Below, one piece after another: positions 36,397-46,764 of a stretch of 64,000 nt of DNA. The stretch's first letter is position 1, and each line of letters begins with the position of its first letter. The translations under genes and the position numbers were made by a program. The notes beneath the pieces are model-generated. The model was not told where the DNA came from and searched no databases. It saw only the letters and a list, made by a program, of their open reading frames with translations. Origin of the DNA: Gnetum montanum (lineage: Eukaryota > Streptophyta > Gnetopsida > Gnetales > Gnetaceae); NCBI GenBank assembly GCA_015680685.1, contig MNCI01001919.1, positions 342,079 to 406,078 on the forward strand, written 5' to 3'.

Positions 36397-36783
36397 ATGC
36401 CGCTACCCCACTGGCATCCTACTAATTCCTCGGATATGCGAAAAGGCATACTATTGACCTCTTGGAGATGTTGCTATGACAGCCACTCTGTAGTTGCAAC
36501 TCCTGGGATCAACTTCATTGCTTGGAATCCCAAAGAAACTATGGTCATCCATAGCCTCGGTGGCCTCCACCCATCACCACCACCAAACTCTGGCTTAGTA
36601 GATTCATTTGACTGGTTCTTTGCCAATCGTTTGAGCAAGATGAATCTAGTTGTTGACGATGAATTCATGAATCATGGCATCAACATAGGGACCCTTGCTT
36701 CTTGCTACAGTCCCTTTTTCGTGGCCGATGCTCTCCTTTTCACTTCGGATGGCACTTGTTTCAACAACCTCCCTAGAGATTAG
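36397..36783 (+). other. Unrecognised 128-codon open frame in Y's 3' region
   Basis: An uninterrupted frame beginning MPLPHWHPTNSSDMRKG lies between the tandem repeats and the polypurine tract. It has no recognised motif, and I found no matching frame in Z. An intact frame of this length among decayed sequence is mildly surprising, but chance is the simplest explanation. The rest of 36,311-37,476 shows no gene; around 37,070-37,190 it carries GTAACACAACT-type blocks related to the 3' regions of X and Z. Confidence 0.25.
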
Positions 36784-37476
36784 GAAGATTTCTTTTGCTC
36801 TCTGTTCTCTGTTATGTTTGTAGGTTACTTGCTATGATGGCGTTGATCAAGAATGCATTCACTAGGAGGTGAGGTATCATGGCATTTTGAGGTGGCTACT
36901 TAGACTATCCTAACTACTTGGGAGTGCAAACCCTACCTTTCCCTCCATTAGACAGCTTACTTCACTTTCTTCTTCTCTTATCCTTACAACTGCCTTTACC
37001 CTCTTCTTTGTTTGTACAAGATGTGAGCATATAATTAATTATTTCACACCATCATGTCCATGAACTAGTGTAACACAACTTGCCTCGTGGAATGTAAGTT
37101 ACACTCTCAAAAAAAATGGGCAAAGCTAGGCAAAATGGATGTAAAACAACTCATCTAGGCCATATAGGCATAACACAACTCGTCTGTGCAAGCCCTTCAT
37201 ATGCAGTATAGCAGCGTAACCTCTCGCGAATACACCCACGAAAGGATGCCTAATAAATTTTTTGTGAAAGTTTCCTGTTCACATGCTTGACTCTTCCCTG
37301 AACCTCCCTCCTCTCACTTCTTTAAGATCCCTCCTATTCTCCTCCTCCCTCCTTCGCACTTCCAGGTTTGAGAGAGCAACATCTGAGTAGTTGCCGATGG
37401 ACGCTGTTGGTGTCTTTATCTCTCTGGTGTTTCATATTCTTTGTTGATGTTTATCAGGTAAGCCCTCTAAACATCA

Positions 37477-37488
37477 ACAAAGAGGGGC
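37477..37488 (+). other. Polypurine tract of element Y
   Basis: AACAAAGAGGGG, followed by CCAT and the LTR start TGAAACACT. Confidence 0.8.
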
Positions 37489-37491
37489 CAT

Positions 37492-39026
37492 TGAAACACT
37501 ATAAAAATTTCGAAGCCTCAATAGTTTAGCAAAATCTTACAATTCACGTAAGGATTTGCAACAAGTCGTGGCTCAGCAAGTTCCCTTCTCGGCTAAGGGT
37601 CTGTTACGCCACACTATGCAACGTAGCGTAATAGACTCCAGAGGATAGAACAAGACAAGGGGTGCGCAATGGTAAGCCTTCAACTTTGCAAGTTAGCTAT
37701 GTTTCAAAAATTTTAACTTTTAACGTATTACGCTGCATTACGCAATGCAACATAATGTAGTGTAACGCAGTGTAATGCAAGAAGATAGTGCATCTAGTCA
37801 AAACAACAGAGATAGTAAAATTTGAGACCTCGATGGTCTAGCAAAATCTCAAGGCTCAAGCAAGGATCTGCAACATGTCGCACATCTTAGAAAGTTTTCC
37901 TTTTTTCAGCTAAGGGTCTATTATGCTATATTATGTAGTGTAGCGTAATAAACCCTAGAAATATTGAATAGAAACAAGGAAAGCATGACGAAAACACTTC
38001 AATTTTTTGCAGGTTTGCTATCTTACGCTGAATTACGCTATGCAGCGTAATGTAGCATGATGCAGCGTAATACAAGCAACAACAGAGATAACACAATCCA
38101 GGCATCAACAGTTCATATGTCATGATACGCTCTCTAGCATATTACAGCGTAATCGCAGAACAGTTTGTTACCAAAGCTCCAGCAAAGGTAGATTACAACA
38201 CATTATGCTTCAGAGTGTAACGCAGCATAGCACCACGAGCTTCAAATACAAATGCATCAAGTCAATAGCATTTTGTAGGTTTAGGACACACTTCATCTAA
38301 ACCACATTTTTCTCTTGAACCTAACCTTATAAATACTCCAGTTGACAAGGATCAAAGGGTTGGCAAAAAATTTTTCTCGATTGGTAAATTTTCTCAGTGA
38401 GCAATTTTCTTTCATTGGCAATTTTTGACAACTTTTGGCAAAGATTGATAAGAGAACAAAAGAAGATCAGTGATCGTAAGAGCATCAAAGATGATTGACA
38501 AGAATCTTTAATTAGAAACAGCTAGTTAGCGAATATTCTGCTTCGAGTCTAACTCCCTTGCACCCAGATTGGCTAGAACAAGGTAGATCAACCTTTTTCT
38601 TGTTTTATCTTTAAATAGCTTTCCTATTCTTGGCATGTGCTTTGTCTAAACTGAAGTTCTCCTGTAATCATTGTATCCAACATATTTTTTTATAAGCTAA
38701 CTCCCAGATCTTGGGATTGCACACTCTCTAAATCTGGTTTCTTGCATCCTATCTATATAGATTTTGCAATCACTTTGAATCGTTTACATTGCTCTCAATT
38801 ACCTTCAAAATTAATGATATTATATCTCCTCATTGAAATCGTCATTTTGTCATCTGGTTATTACAAAATTTTATTTATTAAGTAAGTCCATGTCTGATAG
38901 ACAAGACCATTCAGGGCACCTCGGATTTGTCTTCTCCAGAATGGCCCTCGCATGGATCTGGGGTTGGAACTGTGTACATGGAACTCCGCTCAGTATTTCC
39001 AGCGATCGACATTTTACGTCGTTACA
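37492..39026 (+). repeat. 3' LTR of element Y (1535 bp)
   Basis: It starts TGAAACACT, ends CGTCGTTACA, and aligns over its full length with the 5' LTR. The target copy ATACT follows. Confidence 0.93.
38328..38335 (+). promoter_or_regulatory. TATA box, Y 3' LTR
   Basis: TATAAATA at offset 836, as in the 5' LTR. It points out into X gag. Confidence 0.6.
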
Positions 39027-40462
39027 ATACTGACTATTTCCTAGCATTAAAAGATGATGTTCAATGCATGATTGATCAAGGTAAGTTGATCCTTGATGAA
39101 ACTAGTCCTATTCAACCTAAAAACTAGTCAATGAATGTTTACCTATACTCATTGAACACCAATAGCGTAGGTTATACTATCAATTCTATTAGCATTGATG
39201 ATAATATGGAGTTTACACACAAGGCATTTGTGGTCCATGTGCCTTCTCAGAGGGTTGAGGCTCCAACAACACTTCAGCAACACTCCCCTTTTGTCATCAA
39301 GATGTCAGCACAAGGGTTTGTTACCCCTTTCATGGCAAACATCCCTCAACATGCTGCCCCAACAACACAAGCACCCTTCATTATAAGGGTACCAAAGCCT
39401 ACACATTCACCACCTATTCAAAGTCCACTGGTGGGAACTGCATCATAGACTTCTCATTCAAGGAAATGTAATTAATGCCTAGCAGAGAGGTTGGCTAGAG
39501 AACGTATTGCATTAGGACCCCTGAAGCCCATCCCTTTGTTGGTAGTTCCTATGACCTCATTAGCAAAAGACACTTGTACTGAAAAACATATGAAACTATC
39601 ACCCCTTGATCCAAACAAGGTCATTGTTTAGTCCAAAGCCACACCTCCTTGGGAGATTCGTCTTCCAGGGCATATAGAAGAAGCAAAAGCCAACAAAAAA
39701 CTGGATGGTGGGTAAGATTTTCTAGATGTGCTTTCATAGGTTAGATAGGCTTTGAAACAAAAAAATACAACATTAAGCATGTATGATTTAATAATGACTT
39801 TTGTAGCCCACTATGAAGCTTTGGTTCATATGGTCGCATCTATCCCTATTAGTGAAAACATGCCACCCAAGGAGAGAGCCATCCATGGTGTTATGCTTCC
39901 ATTTATGGAGGCAGAATCCTAGCTAGCTCATCTGGTTTTTCATGACAAAGCCATCAAAGCTAACCCTGAAAAGGATCAAGTAACAATTGCCCCCATGTTT
40001 ATAACAATTCATGTAGGTCATTACAAAATTCGTAAGGTGCATGTTGATGGAGAAGCTGCAACTAATGTGATCCCATTTCCCATTGTTGACAAGTTGGGCC
40101 TGGTGGATCAGATTAAGCCCACAACAACTTCTTATTTAAAGTCATTCAACAAGGCATGTGTCATGGTTAAATGAACTATTACGATTAATTTTGTGGCTAG
40201 GGACTATTTGTCCACTAATGCAGAATTTATCGTGGTAGAGGAGATGCTTGGATTTAACTTGATCTTGGAAAGATCATGGTTAGCCTAGTTAAGGGCTATC
40301 TCCTCACTTATACACTAATAAATCCACCTACCCTACATGAGTGGAGAGGTGGTAATTTTTGATGATGACGTAGCCCCTTGGGCTATAAACAATATAAACA
40401 TGGAGCAAGGATCAGAGATAAAAATATCTGAAGATGTATCATCTATCCATACTAAAATTTGA
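39027..40462 (+). pseudogene. gag-pro: gag 3' end and protease pseudogene of element X
   Basis: The frame resumes with DYFLALKDDVQCMIDQGKL, completing the knuckle region cut at 19,648. A single frame then runs to the stop at 40,460-40,462, with a few internal stops. The proline-rich linker (VPSQRVEAPTTLQQHSPF) lies at about 39,240-39,300. The protease core is KVHVDGEAATNVIPFP at about 40,034-40,081, then GFNLILERSWLA at about 40,250-40,285. The expected catalytic D-G-A is preserved only as D-G-E-A. The reading matches Y and Z protease until SEDVSSIHTKI and then stops, so pol is missing from here on. Confidence 0.85.
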
Positions 40463-41102
40463 CCTATCCATACTGAAATTCTACTAGTAAGTCCATGATG
40501 GATGTCCCATGGGAAACCTTTGTAGGCTGGTCAAAGCCCCACATAGATGTAACACAACTCATCCTAGGGAGGAAACACCTGTCCTACAGCGACACTACGA
40601 TTGCCTTCAAATAGATATGGGTGTGAAAATTTGTTAAAAAAATAATGATAAAAAAAAAAGAGTAGAAAGAAGAAAATAAAATAAAAAAGAAAAAGAGAGA
40701 ATTAGATAAGAAAAGTGCCCAAGTTAAATGGCATAGTCATTACTTTGAAACTATCTCAACCCTGGATCAACCATCTCCAAGCATTTCGTTGAGAGGTTGA
40801 AATATAAAGGGGAAAGATACCCATGCATGATGACTCCCTCATAAACACCCTGATGAGGGATCACACCATAGCAACAGCCCTCATGGTGTCACATCCTACC
40901 TTTTTTCTTTTTCCATACATTGTTCCTTGACCCCATCTCCTCAAACCTGTCCCCTGTTCTCTCTCATACTACACTTTCCTAGCACTCTTAAGCATAGTGA
41001 AGCATCATCTAAGTGGGTACTAACGAATGGTGTTGGTGTCATTTTAGTGATGGTGTTTTTTATTCTTTATTGATGTCTCTTGGGAAAATCCTCTAGACAT
41101 CG
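40463..41102 (+). other. X 3' untranslated region directly after protease
   Basis: No gene. The stretch GGTCAAAGCCCCACATAGATG and the following CAACTCATCCTAGG-like block match Z's 3' region on the opposite strand (about 44,990-45,110). RT, RNase H and integrase have therefore been deleted between about 40,465 and 40,490. An A-rich, GA-rich run lies at about 40,645-40,710. Confidence 0.7.
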
Positions 41103-41117
41103 ACAAAGAGGGGCTAG
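41103..41117 (+). other. Polypurine tract of element X
   Basis: ACAAAGAGGGGCTAG immediately precedes the LTR start TGAAACACC. The same tract occurs before the 3' LTRs of Y (37,477) and Z (44,406, minus). It primes plus-strand DNA synthesis. Confidence 0.8.
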
Positions 41118-43224
41118 TGAAACACCATCAATTTTTGGCTCTCGTGGCTCAGCATGAGATCTACTCAAGCATGATGGGCCACATAGATCACGTAGCACCT
41201 TACAAGTCCAAATGGCTACAAAGTTCTCTCTAAGCCTGTCTACTATGCTCTTCAACATAGTGAGTGTAGCACCACTTACAAGGCTAGTTTGCACAAAGGG
41301 GCACTGTGGGTGGACCATACAGTTCACCAAATTTTCTATCTCTTAGGCCATCCTAGTCGTTGGTCCACCCAAGTACTAGGCTAAGAGCAGTTAAAAGTGT
41401 TTAGGATTTGCAAAATAGTTTGGAAAATTTTCTATTTTTGACTTGTTATGCTATGCTACGTTGCACAACGTAGACAGTATAGTAGGCCATGTGGTGCTGA
41501 AACTTTTTCTAAGTGTTGAACCAAACATAGAAGATGCATTTGGACAATTTTTTGACTTCTAAGGATGCCTATCCTACTGCATCCTTGGAGTATGGTTAGC
41601 ATGACATGGAAGAATTTGGCAAGTGGCACAAAATTCATCCTATTTTGGATGCTATGCTGTGCTACGCTACACAGCATAGCACAACATAGTAGGATGCCAA
41701 CATTAACAACATCCTCCCTCAAGTTTTTTTGACATGGAAAACACACTTCACCATTCGTCAGCCTGCAATGCTGCTTGTCCAACTTCATCCTCAGAACATG
41801 GCCAAGGTCCCATGGTAGAGCATTGTAGATTAAGTTAAAATTCATGCAATATTGGGTGCTACGCTGTGTTGCACTACATAATGTAGCACAACATAGCAGA
41901 GATATCAAAGCTAAAAAGTGTCCTAAGAATGAAATTGAGAATCTCAGGCTCTTTTGACATGGAAGGCATGGTTGCTAATTATTGAAGTTGCTTGTCTTGC
42001 TAGGTCTCAAAATGATATTTTCAATTTTTGACAACATTCATTCACAAAGGGGTTGCCACGCTGTGTAGCGTAGCACAACATAGCAAGCCAGTGTTCATGC
42101 TACTTTCCTACACTGGACACCGTAAACAGTGTATCACTTGAGAAGAAGCCTCAAGACCTCTCCAAAAATTCTAGAACTCATTGTTGATGGTTATTTTTGC
42201 TCTAGCATGCCCTCAATAGCCAAGATCAGTAGTTTGCTTTATTTTTGCACCCCTTGTTGATCCTCAAAAGTTGTGCCTATGCTTGACCCTACTCGAAAGA
42301 GAAGGGAAGATGTAGTCCCAGAGTGTAGGCTCCAATTTGTGTTTGTTCTAGACACTCTTGTAAAAATGTGGTAGTCTCAAATTTTGGCACATGCACTCTG
42401 GGTAATGTGGTCACAGTTACATAGTTGTTCCTGCTCTCGCTCTTGTTCCATTCAGAATAGCATATCATCATAGCACCACACTTTGAGCATAGCACACTAG
42501 CGTGACACATCCACATTCATGCTATGTGGGACCTAGGACACGTGGCATCCAAACCATGTCACTTTCTCAAAACTAGGCTCTATAAATATCCTAGTAAATG
42601 AAATTCTAAGGGTTGGCTTTTGCAGTTGGCTTTGGCAGAAGGTTGGCAAGAAGAAGGTTGATGAGCGGCAAATCCTAGCATTAGAGCCTTCCAAATCTCT
42701 CTTCAACTTGAGTGTAGCAACTGTCTGTCTAAAAAGCATTAGCTCATTTGTTCCTACCAGCATCACATCTGTAGCATCCTAGAAGTTGTGACTGTATTGC
42801 TCTGTTGCTCAGTTGTGTTTGTCCAAAGCTGGTCTCTAGTTGTACACATCCATCATTCAATCAAGAGTCAAGTCCCCCAATCTCGAGGTGATGCATTTTC
42901 TTGAATTCTCATTTTACTTTTCTATAGCATACATGTTGCACTATCGTGTATTTATTTGTGTTTATTGCCACTATTATGTACATTGATACGCTTCTACTGT
43001 TGTGCATGCTACATTCTTACTTATTTCAACTTCTATGTGTAACATGATAAAAATATTATTTACAAATGTAATTGAACATCATGTAAGTACTTGTCTGATT
43101 GACCAAACCATTTAGGATGCCCCATTTTCATTTTCTCTAGCACAATCCTCCTATAGACTCAGGGTTAGATTGTGCACCTGATAACCTCTCAGTGTTCTAG
43201 CCACTGACATTTTCAGACACTACA
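41118..43224 (+). repeat. 3' LTR of element X (2107 bp)
   Basis: It begins TGAAACACCATCAATTTTTG and ends GACACTACA. It aligns throughout with copy A (2080 bp) and keeps the region missing from copy B. After 43,224 the Z LTR resumes. Confidence 0.88.
42581..42588 (+). promoter_or_regulatory. TATA box, X 3' LTR
   Basis: TATAAATA, 1463 bp into the LTR, equivalent to the TATA box at 13,803. Confidence 0.55.
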
Positions 43225-44391
43225 GTTTTTTATGGGCTACTATGTGCTAGGTAGTGGTGCAAAGGTGTCCTTGAGGTGTAGAGTGTTTTGGGGGTGCGAG
43301 GTGCTCCAAATGACTTTGATGCCAAATGATGCTTGGGTTTGCCAAACGGATGTAAGGATTGCCAATCAAAATGCCAAAATGCCAATTGCCAAATGAAATT
43401 GCCAACCCCTAAAACATGAGGTGTAGGGGTATTTATAGGACAAGGGTTAACATGAAATTTGGATTAGGTGCCATGTGGCAAAAGGGGTAGTTGGGGCTAT
43501 GCTAGATCTAACTATGCTCCCACTAGAGTAATTGGTGCTACACTCTAGTGTGCTTCAATGGACCCCAAGAGACTACCAAACCATGACGAAGCTACCAAGA
43601 TCACATGTGGTAGTGTTGAAAAGAATGTAATGTACCTACAAGTAGTGCAACCTAGTGTAATTTGGAGGCTAAGCTTTGGGACTACGCTCTTCCCTCTTTT
43701 GAGTGAAGTTGAGTGTAGGTACAATTTTGGGATAAATAGGGGGTGAAAAAGAGATGAAAATTGCTAATCTTACTTGTTGGAGGAATGTTGAGGCTGAGAT
43801 GGAGGTCAGTGTTAAGCTCTAGAAGCTTTTGGAGGTTGTTTTGCATTACTACATTAGCTATGCTCTACAGTGTAACCTAATAGTTAGGAAAATTCTGCAA
43901 AAATTGAAGTCCAATGCTAGCTACACTGGCTACACTCTAGAGCATAGTGAGAAAATTAAGAGCATACCATTGAAACTTAGAAGAAATTAGCAAAACTTGC
44001 AGCCCTCATCCAAGCTATGCTGGCTATGCTCTGGAGCATAGTAGAAGGGGTAACCTCAATAGTTATAAAAAAAAACCAAAATGCTTTTTCCTAACTTGAT
44101 AGCTTCTAGCTTGATACTTACACAAATTGGACATTGAAATGCATGCTATGTTGGCTATGATCTAGAGCCTGGTAGGGAGAATGGGAGTGTAGCATGACAC
44201 TTAGAAAATTTTTGCCACTGCTATAGACACTTAGAAAATTTTGCAATAATGGTTCTATGCTACAGGCTATGCTGACTACACTTTGGAGCATAGTCCAAAT
44301 AGTGGAGGGATGGGCCAAATACTTAAAAAAATTTTAACACTTAGACAAATTTTCCATTGAGGTGTTATTGCCAAAATTTGGTGGTGTTTCA
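43225..44391 (-). repeat. 3' LTR of element Z, proximal piece
   Basis: On the minus strand it starts TGAAACACCACCAAATTTTG at 44,391. It aligns with 61,560-62,698 of the 5' LTR (for example GCCAATCAAAATGCCAAAAT-type runs). A minus-strand TATA box lies at 43,430-43,437. GCTATGCTCT-GGAGCATAG-type palindromes recur through 43,850-44,300. Confidence 0.88.
43430..43437 (-). promoter_or_regulatory. TATA box, Z 3' LTR
   Basis: TATAAATA on the minus strand, 954 bp into the LTR. It matches the site at 61,753-61,760. Confidence 0.55.
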
Positions 44392-44393
44392 TT

Positions 44394-44406
44394 GGCCCCT
44401 CTTTGT
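44394..44406 (-). other. Polypurine tract of element Z
   Basis: The minus strand reads ACAAAGAGGGGCC two bases before the LTR start, as in X and Y. Confidence 0.8.
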
Positions 44407-46059
44407 CAACATTTGGAGGAGTGGCCCAAGAGATGTCAACAAAGAACCTGAAACACCACAGCAGGCATGGCACCAACATTCCTTGTTAGTACTTGGTCGA
44501 ATGGTACTTCACTAGGCTTAAGAGTGCTAAAGGTAATGGTATGCTAAAGGTAATGGATGTAGGGAATTGGCTTGGGATGACAAGGAAGGATTGAGATATA
44601 AGTGGTATATCATGGTACAAGTTGCAGAGTTAGCACGGTCAACCATGATCATGGCACCAGGGTGGCTTGTTACCAAAATGGTGACCTGTTGTTAGAATGC
44701 TTGTGAGAGAGCTATTGCCCATAGCACCAAGATGGCTTACCCCTAACATGTTGACCTCTTGTGAGAGTGCTTATAAGAAGGATAATGCGAATTTAGCGTT
44801 GGACCAGTTGCAAAATTGCAGCTTTGCTAAATTTTGCTAGGGGACATGTTTTACCCCTTCTTGCCTTTTTGCCCCTTTTTTTGGAGTTTTATACTTTTTT
44901 CTTTAACTTTTTGCTTTTTTTTTTTCTTTGCAAAATGGTAGCTGCAAGATGCTTATCATTGAGTGGAACGTAGTCCACTTGATGGGCTTTGCCCAAAGGC
45001 AACCACATTGCATTTGTAGGATAGGTGTTTCCTTTGTAGGATGAGTTACATTACATCCACTTGGGCTTTGACCAATCCATAGAGAATCCTCATTGGATGA
45101 GTTGCATTACATCTATCATGGGGTTTATGGTTGATTGAAAGAAGAGTTCCATGTGCATTGGAGAAGCTTGTAGGAGAGGTGAGGAAATGTGAGGTATAGG
45201 GGTAAATGCAAGTGGGCTATAGTGAGGTAATAGGAATGTGCACTCTTGAGTGGCTTGGCAAGTCTAACTAGGCACATTGAAGTAATGTGGTCAATTGCCA
45301 TTTCGATGAAACATGCCTCTAAATGACTACCTCTGGGGATTTGTCCTGCAAACACAATGTAGAAAAAACAAGAAAACAACCACACAACATGAGATAAGAG
45401 CAAATTGTTAGTTGCGAGGGCACTACAAGTGCTATGAGTGCTAGACTAGTTGCAAGAGCTTGCAGTGCTAAAGTAAGAAGGCCAATGTGGGGGTTGAAGC
45501 TAGAAGGCTACAAAAGCTCCAGTAGCCACATCAAAAACAAGCACCCCAAGCAGGGCCAACAAGGTAGTTAAGGGTGATGGTGATGTAGGTACTTGAGACT
45601 CCACACCAAGAATAGGAGCATGGAAATCTAGCAAAATGGCAAAGAGCTAGGATGCTGAATGCGCTTACAACCCCTAGTAATGGTAAGGGCTAGAAGACAA
45701 TGGTAAGGTGGCTGGGCCATAGTATTGTTGGAACTTTAGTGAGTGGTGCTGATGGTGAGAGCTCTAACCAATAATGAAGTACCCAAGGCCAATAATGTTA
45801 TTGGTGTTTCTAGGGGATGGTACCACTAGTGATGGTGGTGGGAGCTCTAGAAGGTTATTAAAATCATCAAGGGAATCTCTAGAGGATCAGCAAAATGCTA
45901 AGGGTTATAATGCTGATGATGTGAACTCTATTCTAGAATTGCAACACTTTGCCTTGCTTTGATTGCAAGGTGTAGGTAGATTATGGAGAATCAAAAGTAT
46001 TTGCTTTTGTTTTGTCTGTAGAACTATGTGTGTTGAGTTGTGCATGCTAAATTGCAAAT
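44407..46059 (-). other. Z 3' untranslated region, no gene
   Basis: It contains the block shared with X's 3' region (about 44,990-45,110) and a T-rich run at about 44,875-44,930. Open frames here are short and unsupported. Confidence 0.6.
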
Positions 46060-46730
46060 TGATTTTAAGGTCCTAGTAGACCACATGTTGTGCTAATTTA
46101 AGGTCCTAGTAGATCGTGAACTTAGTTTAAGGTCCTAGTAGACCATGATATGCTAGTTCATAGTCCTAGTAGACTATTGTGTGCTAGTTTAATGTCATAG
46201 TGGATGGTGGATGTTGTGCCACTTTAACGTCATGACGCAAGGATGAACTATGCTAGTTTATAGTTATAGTGGACTCTCTATTTCTATTTAACATCATAGA
46301 AGATGCTCTGTGCTAGTTTAATGTCATAGAGGATGCTCTGTGCTAGTTTAACATCATAACGGATGCTTTGTGCCAGTTGATAATCATAGTGGACTCTCTG
46401 TGCCAGTTTGACATTGTAGCAGATGTCCTATGCTAGTTTAATATCATAGTAGACTCTTTGTGCTAGTTTAACATCGTAGTGGATTTTTTGTGCTAGTTTA
46501 ACATCATAGCAGATGCTCTATGCTAATTTAACATTGTAGCAGACTCTCTGTGCTAGTTTAACATCATAGCAAATACTTTGTGCTAGTTTAACATTATAGT
46601 AGATGCTTTGTGCTAGTTTATAGTCATAGTGAACTCTCTGTGCTAGTTTAACATTATAGTAGATGCTTTGTGCTAGTTTATAGTCATAGTAAACTCTCTG
46701 TGCTAGTTTAACATCATACAGGATGCTTGC
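46060..46730 (-). repeat. 30-bp tandem array after Z integrase, about 20 copies
   Basis: The plus-strand unit is TGCTAGTTTAACATCATAGT followed by about 10 bp such as GGATGCTCTG. It is the reverse complement of the motif in Y's 3' region. The 30-bp spacing is regular from about 46,260 on and looser before that. Confidence 0.9.
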
Positions 46731-46764
46731 TTACCTTAATTTTTCATTGATGTAGCATTGTGTA

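Larger units (their letters stand above)
19654..39026 (+). mobile_element. Element Y: complete 19.4-kb Tat/Ogre-like retrotransposon
   Basis: LTRs of 1536 and 1535 bp flank primer site, gag-pro, an antisense accessory gene, pol with two RNase H domains, tandem-repeat 3' region and polypurine tract. The target duplication is ATACC (19,649-19,653) and ATACT (39,027-39,031), with one mutation. Joining the flanks restores X gag in frame (HDT then DYF). The second, archaeal-type RNase H (LYFDGASTTRGG and later VEEYEGLLKGL) marks the Tat lineage. In a ~205-bp stretch compared by eye (20,761 and 38,580 onward) the LTRs differ at about 18 positions, so Y is old but younger than X and Z. Confidence 0.93.
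12372..43224 (+). mobile_element. Element X: Tat/Ogre-like, pol deleted, inserted in Z's LTR
   Basis: Plus-strand order: 5' LTR 12,372-14,451, leader, a second LTR copy (about 15,030-16,952) with a second leader, gag-pro (17,543-19,648 and 39,027-40,462, interrupted by element Y), a short 3' region, polypurine tract and 3' LTR 41,118-43,224. RT, RNase H and integrase are absent. The left flank ends GTGAC and the right flank begins GTTTT, so no clean target duplication survives. However, the flanking Z LTR sequence rejoins well (GGCTACTATGGTGAC on the left, ATGGGCTACTATGTGC-like on the right). Confidence 0.85.
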
